Assembly (NCBI RefSeq): GCF_009765865.1
Contig: NZ_LMUQ01000084.1
Span: forward strand, 18,395-82,394
Length of the DNA: 64,000 nucleotides
Source: Acidisoma sp. L85
Lineage (GTDB): Bacteria; Pseudomonadota; Alphaproteobacteria; Acetobacterales; Acetobacteraceae
Direction: 5' to 3'
In this document: one piece after another, positions 47,250-55,243 of the stretch
Numbering within the stretch: the stretch's first letter is position 1
How the letters are laid out: every line of letters begins with the position of its first letter
Translations under genes and position numbers: made by a program
Notes under the pieces: generated by a model
The model's input: only the letters and a program-made list of their open reading frames with translations
Database searches by the model: none
What the model was told of the DNA's origin: nothing

Positions 47250-47338
47250 CGTCAAGTCCGCGCCTTCGCGCTCACGCTACGAGCTCGGAAGGCGTGGACA
47301 CTTGGCCCCTGCCGGGGTGGCCGTAGCGGCGCATGACG
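47250..47338. repeat. Dispersed palindromic element, copy 9 (degenerate)
   Basis: Bounded by CGTCA and TGACG like the others, with inner arms GTCCGCGCCTT and AAGGCGTGGAC. The outer hairpins are decayed. It shares one gap with copy 7. Confidence 0.6.
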
Positions 47339-47430
47339 GAAGGGTGTTTGTTCGCAGACATCGAGACGGCCGCTGAGCTTTTGTGATCCTGGGGTGCGAT
47401 GATCTATTGATTGAACCGCGCCGGGAGATC

Positions 47431-47479
47431 CGTCATGGCATGCGAAGGCGTGGATGCTCGGCCTGCGCCGCGCATGACG
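47431..47479. repeat. Dispersed palindromic element, copy 7 (short form)
   Basis: A 49-base form: CGTCATGGCATGCGAAGG, GCGTGGATG, then CTCGGCCTGCGCCGCGCATGACG-like end. It looks like copy 6 with the centre deleted. It lies between the converging ends of fdhA and a DMT exporter. Confidence 0.8.
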
Positions 47480-47518
47480 TGGTGGAGTGAGGACGGTTCA
47501 AACCAAAGACGCCCCGCT

Positions 47519-48424
47519 CTAGCTGGCGGCTTTGCCCGATCGTGCCATCAAGCCGCCAGCGATGATCAGGGCGATGCCGGCGAGTGCGAGGCCGTGCGGT
47601 AGATGACCGAAGAGAGTCGCGTCTAGCAGCACGGACCATAGGATGCCGCTGTACTGCCAAGGCGCGAGCTGAGAGACCTGGCCTTGCCGGATGGCCGCCG
47701 CGATGGTGGCGAGGCCCGCCGTTTGGCCGAGGGTGGCGGCCAGGATCAGCAAGGCGGCGAGCGGGCCGATTGGCCGCCACAGCAGCAGCATCGGCACGCC
47801 GAGAAGCACGATGCCGACCAGCGCCGCTTGCGCTACGGCATCGGCGGTGGTCGCCGCGTCCTTCAGCCGGCGGATCAGGATCTGGTAGATCGCATAGGTC
47901 AGCGCCGCGCCGAGTGATGCGGCGATGCCGAGCCAATGCAGATGCGCGCCGCCCCTGGGCCGCACGATCAGCAGCATGCCGAGGAAGCCGATCGCGACCG
48001 CGACCCAGCGCAGGGCGGGCACGCGCTCGCGCAGGACCAGCCCGCCGAGACCCGTCACCAGCAGCGGCGCCGTGAAGCCGAAAGCGCTGGCGATGGTCAT
48101 CGGCAGCAGGCCATAGGCGAGAAACGCCAGGACACTGGACAGCACCAAAGCCGCCGCCGCAAATCGCTGCGCCCAGGCTTGCGGTGGGCGGAGAAGACGG
48201 CTCGGCGAGACGCGTAGGTTTCGGCGGGCCATGCCGATCCCCATCACCAGCGCCAGGCTGATGACCGAGCGCAGCACGAAAAGCTGCACGGCACCGTAGT
48301 GCCATGTGTCGATCAGCGTCTTGGTGATGGCGTAGCCGACGGCATAGAGCAGCGTCGAGGCCAGGACGAGGAGGATGGCGCGCGCGGCGCCCGGCCGAGC
48401 GAGACGGTCAAACAGGGCGCGCAT
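47519..48424 (-). CDS. DMT superfamily (EamA) transporter
   Basis: The product is 301 residues with about ten helices and two EamA repeats. It has TLLYAVGYAITKTLIDTWHYGAVQLFVLRS at the start and SAFGFTAPLLVTGLGGLVLRER at the end of repeat one. Relatives include S-adenosylmethionine and riboflavin carriers, but no substrate can be assigned. It occupies the place where lnt often follows corC. Confidence 0.85.
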   Translation of the reverse strand: MRALFDRLARPGAARAILLVLASTLLYAVGYAITKTLIDTWHYGAVQLFVLRSVISLALVMGIGMARRNLRVSPSRLLRPPQAWAQRFAAAALVLSSVLAFLAYGLLPMTIASAFGFTAPLLVTGLGGLVLRERVPALRWVAVAIGFLGMLLIVRPRGGAHLHWLGIAASLGAALTYAIYQILIRRLKDAATTADAVAQAALVGIVLLGVPMLLLWRPIGPLAALLILAATLGQTAGLATIAAAIRQGQVSQLAPWQYSGILWSVLLDATLFGHLPHGLALAGIALIIAGGLMARSGKAAS

Positions 48425-48432
48425 GTTTCAGG

Positions 48433-49332
48433 TCAGGCGGCGGCCGCGGCCCCTTCGGTCTCGCCCTTGGGCGGGGGCGGCCAGACGCGCACCTTCAGGA
48501 TGTGACGCGGATCGGCGTCCAATACCTGGAACTCCATGCCCGAATGCGGGTGGGTGATGATCTCGTTGCGTGCCGGCACGCGGCCCGCCAGCGTGAAGAC
48601 AAGTCCGCCGACCGTATCGATTGACGAAGCGCGCTCCTCCGGCGTCAGCACCGGACCCAGCCGCTCCTCGAAATCCTCGATCGAACAGCGTGCCGCGACG
48701 TCCAGCGTGCCGTCCTGACGCTCGGTCACGAGCGGTCCCTCGACCTCGTCATGCTCGTCGGCGATGTCACCGACGATGGTCTCCACCAGATCCTCAATGG
48801 TGACGAGACCGTCGATGCCGCCATATTCATCGACCACCAAGGCGAGATGCACCCGCGCCTGGCGCATCTGGACCAGAAGGTCGAGGACCGGGGCCTGGGG
48901 CGCCACCATGAGCGGGCGGCGCAGCAGTTTCTCGAGCGAGAATTCCTCCGGCCGGCCGATATAGGCGAAGACGTCCTTGATGTGGACCATGCCGATAATG
49001 TCGTCGAGCTGGTCGCGGTAGATCGGCAGCCTTGAGTGCTGCTCCTCCCGCAGCCGGTGCAGCGTCTCGTCCAAAGTGAGATCCGCGCGCAACGCGACGA
49101 TATCGGCGCGGGGGATCATCACGTCATTCGCCATTGTACCGCGCAGCCGCAGGATATTGGCGATCAGCAGGCGTTCCTGGCGGTCGAGTTCAGGCGCCTC
49201 GTCCGAGCCTTCCGGCGATACGGCCGCCTCTTCCACCAGTTCGGCGATCGATTGGCGCAGGGTCTGTTCGGTTCCGCGGCGTCCCAGCACATGCAGGAGG
49301 CGCGCGAAAAGAGATTGGTCAGGGGTACTCAT
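48433..49332 (-). CDS. corC: CBS-domain and CorC/HlyC domain protein
   Basis: The product is 299 residues. An N-terminal helical part is followed by two CBS domains (about residues 70-200; MIPRADIVALRADLTLDE, LVVDEYGGIDGLVTIEDLVE) and a C-terminal CorC/HlyC domain (TVGGLVFTLAGRVP). No membrane DUF21 domain is present. Relatives act in magnesium/cobalt homeostasis. It overlaps ybeY by 4 bases. Confidence 0.9.
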   Translation of the reverse strand: MSTPDQSLFARLLHVLGRRGTEQTLRQSIAELVEEAAVSPEGSDEAPELDRQERLLIANILRLRGTMANDVMIPRADIVALRADLTLDETLHRLREEQHSRLPIYRDQLDDIIGMVHIKDVFAYIGRPEEFSLEKLLRRPLMVAPQAPVLDLLVQMRQARVHLALVVDEYGGIDGLVTIEDLVETIVGDIADEHDEVEGPLVTERQDGTLDVAARCSIEDFEERLGPVLTPEERASSIDTVGGLVFTLAGRVPARNEIITHPHSGMEFQVLDADPRHILKVRVWPPPPKGETEGAAAAA

Positions 49333-49793
49333 CGTCCTTTCCAGGGGTTCGGAACGCCAATGCGGCGCAGGATGCGGGCCTCGCTCATCTCCATGTGCAT
49401 CGCTTCGCCCGGGTGGTGGTGGTCCTCGCCATCGAGGTGAAGCACGCCATGGACCAGGAGGTGAGCCAGATGATGAGCCAGGGGGCGGCCCTCGGCGGCG
49501 GCTTCCCGCCGGATGACGCCGAGAGCCAGAATGATATTGCCGCCGGCGCCGGGATTGGCTGGCTCATAGGTTAGCACATTGGTCGGCTTATTGCGTCCCC
49601 TGTCGCGCGTATTCAGGATCTGCACGATGCGATCGCTGGTTAGCACAACACTGCTCACGGCGGCTCCGGGCGCCGCGGCACGCGCCGCGGCGACGGCGCG
49701 CAGAACTAAACGCTCAAGGTTCGGGACCAGGCGCCGCCACCCGCGCTCCTCGATGAAGATGCGCGGGGCGGCGGGGGGACTTGGAGGTTCCAC
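49329..49793 (-). CDS. ybeY: Endoribonuclease YbeY (rRNA maturation factor)
   Basis: The product is 154 residues. The zinc motif HLLVHGVLHLDGEDHH is at about residues 118-133. YbeY acts in 16S rRNA 3' maturation and 70S quality control. The start shares one base with the phoH stop. The order miaB-phoH-ybeY-corC is conserved. Confidence 0.95.
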   Translation of the reverse strand: MEPPSPPAAPRIFIEERGWRRLVPNLERLVLRAVAAARAAAPGAAVSSVVLTSDRIVQILNTRDRGRNKPTNVLTYEPANPGAGGNIILALGVIRREAAAEGRPLAHHLAHLLVHGVLHLDGEDHHHPGEAMHMEMSEARILRRIGVPNPWKGR

Positions 49794-50851
49794 TATCCGC
49801 GCTCGCGGGGGACCGGGGTAGGCCGCGAGTCCCGCTTCGCATCCCGTGCCGCCGTCGCGCGCTGGTCATAGGCCTCGACAATGCGGCCGACGAGCGGATG
49901 GCGCACCACGTCCTGCCGTCCGAAACGGGCGACGCCGATGCCCTGCACGCCCTCGACGGTCGCCAAAGCGTCGGCAAGGCCCGAGGTCACGCCCGTGGGG
50001 AGATCGACCTGGGTGGGGTCGCCAGTGATGACCATGCGCGTGCCCTCGCCCATGCGGGTGAGGAACATCTTCATCTGCATGGGCGTGGTGTTCTGCGCCT
50101 CGTCGAGGATCGCGAAGGCATGGGCGAGGGTGCGGCCGCGCATGAAGGCGAGCGGCGCGACCTCGATCTCGCCGGCGGCCATGCGGCGGATGACCTGATC
50201 GCCGGGCATCATGTCGTTCAGCGCGTCGTAAAGCGGGCGGAGATAGGGATCGACCTTCTCCTTCATGTCGCCCGGCAGGAAGCCAAGCCGCTCCCCGGCC
50301 TCGACGGCGGGGCGCGAGAGGATGATGCGGTCGACCTGGCCGGTCTGCAGCATCGCGACGGCCTGGGCCACGGCGAGGTAGGTCTTGCCAGTGCCGGCGG
50401 GGCCGACGCCGAAGACCATTTCGTGACGGCTCAGCATGTCCATGTAAGCGGTCTGGCCCGGGCTACGCGGCTGGATCGCGCCGCGCCGGGTGCGAATGGC
50501 GGGCAGATCGGCGAGCGGCAGACGGGGGTCGGAGCCGCGCGCACTCAGCCTGACGGCGGCATCGACGTCTCCGCCGGTGAGCTGCTGGCCGCGTTCGAGA
50601 CGGCTGTAAAGCGTGTTGAGCGCCGCCTGCGCGGTCTCGACCTGCTCCGGATCGCCGCTGATGGCGATGCGGTTGCCGCGGCAGGCGAGACGTACCCCGA
50701 GCGCCTGCTCGATGCGCATCAGGTGCCGGTCGTGATCGCCCAGAAGCTGCGACAAGAGGGCGTTGTTTCCGAACTGCAGTGTGACCGCTCGACCAAGCCC
50801 TGTCGGGGGCGGTGTGGCGGGCGGCTGGTCAGCAGCGGAGATCTGGGTCAA
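49793..50851 (-). CDS. phoH: PhoH family protein (PhoH-like ATPase)
   Basis: The product is 352 residues if translated from TTG 50851, which overlaps the miaB stop in a TTGA arrangement; AGGAG lies 11 bases before. An N-terminal KH-like part precedes the ATPase core with [11 protein letters not shown] (Walker A), [19 protein letters not shown] and [19 protein letters not shown] (Walker B). PhoH-like proteins are RNA-associated ATPases, linked here by context to YbeY. Confidence 0.92.
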   Translation of the reverse strand: MTQISAADQPPATPPPTGLGRAVTLQFGNNALLSQLLGDHDRHLMRIEQALGVRLACRGNRIAISGDPEQVETAQAALNTLYSRLERGQQLTGGDVDAAVRLSARGSDPRLPLADLPAIRTRRGAIQPRSPGQTAYMDMLSRHEMVFGVGPAGTGKTYLAVAQAVAMLQTGQVDRIILSRPAVEAGERLGFLPGDMKEKVDPYLRPLYDALNDMMPGDQVIRRMAAGEIEVAPLAFMRGRTLAHAFAILDEAQNTTPMQMKMFLTRMGEGTRMVITGDPTQVDLPTGVTSGLADALATVEGVQGIGVARFGRQDVVRHPLVGRIVEAYDQRATAARDAKRDSRPTPVPRERG

Positions 50852-52254
50852 GCGGGCGCGAGCTCCTGTTTGGACGGTGTGAAGATAAGGGCGGCGGAAA
50901 GAGAGTTGGTGCTGGTGTGGGTAATCTTCACGGGCACCACCTCCCCCAACAGAGTCATGGGGCCATCGAAATGAATCGCTTGTAGATAAGGCGAGCGACC
51001 GCCGAGCTGGCCCGGGCGCCGGCCGGCATGCGTCACCAGGACATCGATGACGCGGCCGGTACACTCGGCGTTGAAGGCGGTCTGCTGATCGCGCAGCAGC
51101 GCCTGGAGTTCGGCGAGTCGATTGTCCTTCTCGCCTTCCGGCACGACACCCGGAGCACCTGCGGCGGGCGTGCCGGGGCGAGCCGAATACTTGAAGCTAT
51201 AGGCCTGGGCGAAACCGATATCCTCGATCAGCCGCATCGTTGCCGCGAAATCGACGGCCGTCTCGCCGGGATGGCCGATGATGAAGTCCGACGAGAGTGC
51301 GAGGTCGGGGCGATGCGCGCGGAGGCGATCGATCAGCCGGCGGTAATCATCGGCGGTGTGCTTGCGGTTCATGGCGGCGAGGATGCGGTCCGAGCCGGAT
51401 TGCACGGGAAGATGCAGGAACGGCATCAGCGCCGGGACATCGCCGTGCGCGGCGATGAGATCATCCTCCATGTCGCGCGGATGGGAGGTGGTGTAGCGCA
51501 GCCGGACCAGGCCGGGGATTTCGGCGAGCGCGCGGATGAGGCGGGCGAGGCCCCAGTCGCGGCCATCCGTGCCCTCGCCATGATAGGCGTTGACGTTCTG
51601 GCCGAGCAGCGTGAGTTCCCGCGCGCCATTCGCGACCAGGCGGCGTGCCTCGGCCAGGACGGAGGCGGCGGGACGGCTGGCCTCGGCCCCGCGCGTATAG
51701 GGGACGACACAGAAGGAGCAGAATTTGTCGCAGCCTTCCTGGACGGTGAGGAAGGCCGTCAGCGCGCCGGGGGCGGCTTGTTGCTCGGGCAGGAAGTCGA
51801 ATTTCTGCTCGACCGGGAAGTCGGTTTCGATGACCGGGCCGGCGGCGCGGTGGGCGCGGGCGACCATCTCGGGCAGGCGGTGATAGGTCTGCGGGCCGAG
51901 CACGATGTCGACATAGGGCGCGCGAGCGGTGATCTCGGCGCCCTCGGCCTGGGCGACGCAGCCGGCGACCGCGAGGATGGTGCTTTTGCCCGCCGCCGCG
52001 CGTTCTTCCTTGATCAGCCTCAGTCGGCCGAGTTCGGAGAAGACCTTCTCGGCGGCTTTCTCGCGGATATGGCAGGTATTGAGAATGACCATATCGGCAT
52101 CGGCCGGGCCATCAGCGGCCGTATAACCAAGCGGTGCCAGGACATCGGCCATGCGGCCGCTGTCATAGACGTTCATCTGGCAGCCCCATGTGATGACATG
52201 CAGGCGGCGGCGCGGCGTGACGGGCGAAAGGCGCGGTTCCACGGGGAGCTTCAT
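50848..52254 (-). CDS. miaB: tRNA-2-methylthio-N6-dimethylallyladenosine synthase
   Basis: The product is 468 residues. It has the N-terminal UPF0004 domain ([17 protein letters not shown] with first cluster cysteine; later cysteines in NTCHIREKA and [10 protein letters not shown]), the radical SAM motif CDKFCSFC (about residue 165), and a C-terminal TRAM domain. It adds a methylthio group to i6A37 in tRNA. It leads the phoH-ybeY-corC set. Confidence 0.96.
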   Translation of the reverse strand: MKLPVEPRLSPVTPRRRLHVITWGCQMNVYDSGRMADVLAPLGYTAADGPADADMVILNTCHIREKAAEKVFSELGRLRLIKEERAAAGKSTILAVAGCVAQAEGAEITARAPYVDIVLGPQTYHRLPEMVARAHRAAGPVIETDFPVEQKFDFLPEQQAAPGALTAFLTVQEGCDKFCSFCVVPYTRGAEASRPAASVLAEARRLVANGARELTLLGQNVNAYHGEGTDGRDWGLARLIRALAEIPGLVRLRYTTSHPRDMEDDLIAAHGDVPALMPFLHLPVQSGSDRILAAMNRKHTADDYRRLIDRLRAHRPDLALSSDFIIGHPGETAVDFAATMRLIEDIGFAQAYSFKYSARPGTPAAGAPGVVPEGEKDNRLAELQALLRDQQTAFNAECTGRVIDVLVTHAGRRPGQLGGRSPYLQAIHFDGPMTLLGEVVPVKITHTSTNSLSAALIFTPSKQELAPA

Positions 52255-52479
52255 CGGGCGAAGGATCCTGATCTGGCCGCCGCACTAAGGCGGGGCGGGG
52301 GACCAATCGCGTTCCGCGTGCTGACGGTCAAGCGCAAGGGCGCCATTGAGCTCCTGAAGGACGAGCCGAGTGTCGCAGAGTGCGGGGTAGGCCTGTCAAG
52401 CTTGGTGTGATGACAAGGCGAAGTCTGGCCGAAATGGTTAGGGTTTGTTTGTCGGCGCGAGCGGGCTAGATCACGGCGA

Positions 52480-52896
52480 ATGGTTAATCTCCTCAAAGTG
52501 GCGGTGGGAATCCGCGATTCGGCGCATCTGCGGCAGGTCCAGCAGGAGCGCGCGGCGGCCGAGTCGCCGTTGCGCCACCGCACCCGGCATAGTCCCAAGC
52601 GGGCCGAGGAGGTCACGGATGGCGGCTCGCTCTACTGGGTTATCGGCGGGGTAATCACGATACGGCAGCGTATCATCGATATCCGGCCGGATCACCGGTC
52701 CGATGGATCGAATTGCGCGGCGCTGATCCTCGATCCCGAACTCATCGAGCTGGATGGCCGGATCGCCAAGCCCTTCCAGGGCTGGCGCTATCTGGAAGCG
52801 GCTAACGCGCCGCCCGATCTGGTCGCGGGGGCGGAGTATGGGCAAAGCCTGCCGAGCGGGCTGAGGCGCGCGCTCAAGGAGCTTTGCCTGCTGTAG
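52480..52896 (+). CDS. DUF1489 family protein
   Basis: The product is 138 residues. It matches the alphaproteobacterial DUF1489 pattern: LLKVAVGIRDSAHLRQ, SPKRAEEVTDGGSLYWVIGGVI, RQRI, and ALILDPELIELD with RPFQGWRYL-like IAKPFQGWRYLEAANAPPDL. Function is unknown. It is divergent from miaB with 225 bases between. Confidence 0.85.
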   Translation: MVNLLKVAVGIRDSAHLRQVQQERAAAESPLRHRTRHSPKRAEEVTDGGSLYWVIGGVITIRQRIIDIRPDHRSDGSNCAALILDPELIELDGRIAKPFQGWRYLEAANAPPDLVAGAEYGQSLPSGLRRALKELCLL

Positions 52897-53081
52897 CCTC
52901 GCGGGCGCGTTCATTGGACTTTCAGTGACGAGCCACCAGCGAAAATGTGTAGGGCAATGGGGCGCAGCTCGGAAGTTGTGAAAACTTAAGGGGTTCCGCG
53001 GTCTTCTCCTCACTGAGCGTCATCTTATCTTCGGGCAGCGCGGCGCTCCCGCCCGTTAACGAAACACTTGAGGATTAAGTC

Positions 53082-53411
53082 ATGCGGCATTTCCGCGCCC
53101 TTGCGATGGCGTCGGCATTCTTTCTCGCGCCCGCCGGTATCACGGCGACTCTGGCGGCATCGGGCTCCGATGTCCCGCCCGCCACGAACCGCGCCGCGTC
53201 TCCCGGAGCGGTTTCCAATGGCCAGCTCGGCACAGTAACCGGCAACAGCGTCTCGCCCACCAGTGGCACCGCAGGCGGGGGCTTGTCATCGGCGAACGGC
53301 CAGAAGGCCGGCGGCGCGGCGCATCGCCGCCGGCACCGGTATCACCACAAGAAGTCTACAAGCACGATGGCACCGGCGGGCACCATGGCGCCGGCGACGA
53401 CTGCTCAGTAA
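53082..53411 (+). CDS. Small secreted Ser/Gly/His-rich protein, hypothetical
   Basis: The product is 109 residues behind GAGGA. A signal peptide (ALAMASAFFLAPAGITATLA, about residues 6-25) is clear. The rest is low complexity: Ser/Thr/Gly-rich, then a basic block HRRRHRYHHKK (about residues 82-92), then a TMAPAGTMAPATT repeat. The His/Arg block could bind metals or nucleic acid; this is inference. Confidence 0.7.
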   Translation: MRHFRALAMASAFFLAPAGITATLAASGSDVPPATNRAASPGAVSNGQLGTVTGNSVSPTSGTAGGGLSSANGQKAGGAAHRRRHRYHHKKSTSTMAPAGTMAPATTAQ

Positions 53412-53767
53412 GCTGCGCTCGCGGGGCCCCGGCAACGGGGTCTCTTCGCGAATTTGTTTCACGGCCGATGCCGAGCCGAAGATGCGCTGCAATGTTTGAG
53501 TCTCTATTGGCCACGACCAGCAACCGCTCTGTGTCGTGTAAGGCTAGCGCAGAAGTCTCCTCGGTCGGCCGATGACCGAGTCGTCAATTAATTTCTTGCA
53601 CGCCGGGACTGGCATTTCACCGGATTCCTGTCTGCGGTAGACGGTTGTTCCGCAATGATTGTGGAAACCTGAGTCCGTCTCAAGAGTAATAGAAATTCCG
53701 TCGTGGAATGCTGGATACAATAGTCAGCAGGTAGTTTATCCACGGGGAACGCGCTTTGGAGAACAGA
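53412..53767. other. Intergenic region with hairpin after the secreted-protein gene
   Basis: A hairpin GGCCCCG (53425-53431) and CGGGGTC (53436-53442) with a GCAA tetraloop lies about 14 bases after the stop and may end that transcript. The rest has lower GC than its surroundings and no supported gene. GGATACAATAG near 53710 could be part of a GntR operator but lacks a clear second half. Confidence 0.5.
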
Positions 53768-54463
53768 GTGGTGAGCGGCGCCGATGTTGCGACGAGCGAC
53801 ACGATACAGCGGTTGACCGTGGTGGATCAGGTGGCGGATGCGTTGCGTGCCCGCATCCTATCGGGAGGTTTGCCCGAGGGGAGGCAACTGCGTCAGGAGA
53901 CTTTGGCCGCTGAGCTAGGTGTTAGCCGAATACCGCTGCGCGAGGCGTTTCGCCGCCTGGAGGCGGAGGGGCTTCTGACCATCGCACCTCATCGCGGGGC
54001 AGTCGTGTCGGTGCTATCGCTCGAAGAAATCGCGGAGCTATTCGATCTTCGCGCGATGATCGAGCCGGACCTTATCGCGCGAGCCTGCCGTGCTTTGACG
54101 GATCGAGAGATTGCGAACTCCGCCAAGATCCTCGCCGACTATGGCTGGGCCTTCGCACAACGTGACGTGGTCGCCTGGGGAACGTTGAATACGGCTTTTC
54201 ATCTGTCGTTGTATCAGCCTGTCAACCGCCCGCGCTCGCTTGGACTTGCGCAGAGCCTCCTCGATCAGACGGACCGCTACACGCGCATGCAGCTTCTTCT
54301 GACCTCTGGCGAATCGCGCGCGGAGGATGAGCATGCCGCGTTGCTGCAAGCGTGCCGGGATCGCGATGAGGGGCGCGCCGCCAAGCTGCTCGCGCAACAT
54401 ATTCGCAATGCCGGAACGAGTTTGCTGGACTTTCTGCGAGCGCGCCGTGCGGATGGGGCTTAA
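53768..54463 (+). CDS. GntR-family transcriptional regulator with FCD domain
   Basis: The product is 231 residues from GTG 53768 (GTG 53771 also possible), behind GGAG. The helix-turn-helix is at about residues 20-75 (RQETLAAELGVSRIPLREAFRRLEAEG), followed by an FCD domain with FDLRAMIEPDLIARA, NTAFHLSLY and DEHAALLQACRDRD. No metabolic gene adjoins it; the inducer is unknown. Confidence 0.88.
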   Translation: MVSGADVATSDTIQRLTVVDQVADALRARILSGGLPEGRQLRQETLAAELGVSRIPLREAFRRLEAEGLLTIAPHRGAVVSVLSLEEIAELFDLRAMIEPDLIARACRALTDREIANSAKILADYGWAFAQRDVVAWGTLNTAFHLSLYQPVNRPRSLGLAQSLLDQTDRYTRMQLLLTSGESRAEDEHAALLQACRDRDEGRAAKLLAQHIRNAGTSLLDFLRARRADGA

Positions 54464-54580
54464 TCTGATCAGAGTGTTTGGCCGCGACAAGGAGGTTGGC
54501 GCGGCGCTTCCGTAGGCTATCTTGATCGCTGTGCATTTCGCATTTCGAGTCTGCCGCGATCGGGACGAGGAGACGGGGAT

Positions 54581-54781
54581 ATGACACCTGACGAGAACGC
54601 CACCAGCGCTCAACATCCGGAGGAGCTGAAAGCCACGGTGGAGCTTCGAATTACGGACCACGTCACCTTGAGGACGACGGCGCGCGCGACACCCGCCGGG
54701 CTGATCGGCATCGCGCTGATCTTGTCGGCGATCCTGATCCCGGTGATGTGGGGTGTGAGGTCGCGTCGCCTCGGGCGATAA
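54581..54781 (+). CDS. Small single-pass membrane protein, hypothetical
   Basis: The product is 66 residues. One membrane helix (GLIGIALILSAILIPVMWGV, residues 40-59) is followed by a basic tail RSRRLGR, which predicts a periplasmic N-terminus. GGAGACGGGG precedes the ATG. No family recognised. Confidence 0.5.
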   Translation: MTPDENATSAQHPEELKATVELRITDHVTLRTTARATPAGLIGIALILSAILIPVMWGVRSRRLGR

Positions 54782-54967
54782 CCGCGCGCATTAAGCCTGG
54801 AGAGAATTCCGGCGTTTTCCAAAAAAATTTTGTTTGCTTCGAGTTCCGCCAATGGCCGATTGCTACCTGTGGTTGCGTCTCCATCGTGATCAACAACGCT
54901 GGGATGCTTGCGCCCGCTCAGCAAAAACCTCGATTAAGCGAGCAGAGTGATTGGAGAAAGTCGTCGA

Positions 54968-55201
54968 ATGGCCTATTTCAAGGAGGCAAGCTTCCTCGAA
55001 CTCGAATCCGGCCCCGAATACGACATGCTTTTTCCACCCGGCCAGGAAGCCCCTTACGCCGGCGTGTATCGATGCGAGGTCTGTGCGCTTTGCGTCGTCT
55101 CCGAGTTTTCCAACCGGCTGCCATCGGATGATCATCATCAACACCGGCGCCATAGCGAACATCCGATTCGTTGGCGCCTCGCGGTCAAGGCGCACTACTA
55201 A
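54968..55201 (+). CDS. Small Cys/His-rich protein, hypothetical
   Basis: The product is 77 residues from ATG 54968, behind GGAGAAAG. It has YRCEVCALC (about residues 34-42) and DDHHQHRRHSEH (about 53-64), then PIRWRLAVKAHY. The CxxCxxC and clustered His suggest a small metal-binding, probably zinc, protein. I recall similar short proteins with a Cys pair and an HHQH-PIRWRL end in other proteobacteria, of unknown role. Confidence 0.6.
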   Translation: MAYFKEASFLELESGPEYDMLFPPGQEAPYAGVYRCEVCALCVVSEFSNRLPSDDHHQHRRHSEHPIRWRLAVKAHY

Positions 55202-55243
55202 TCGCGCATCCTTTGGCGCCTGCCGAGAGGCGTGCGCCCACCG

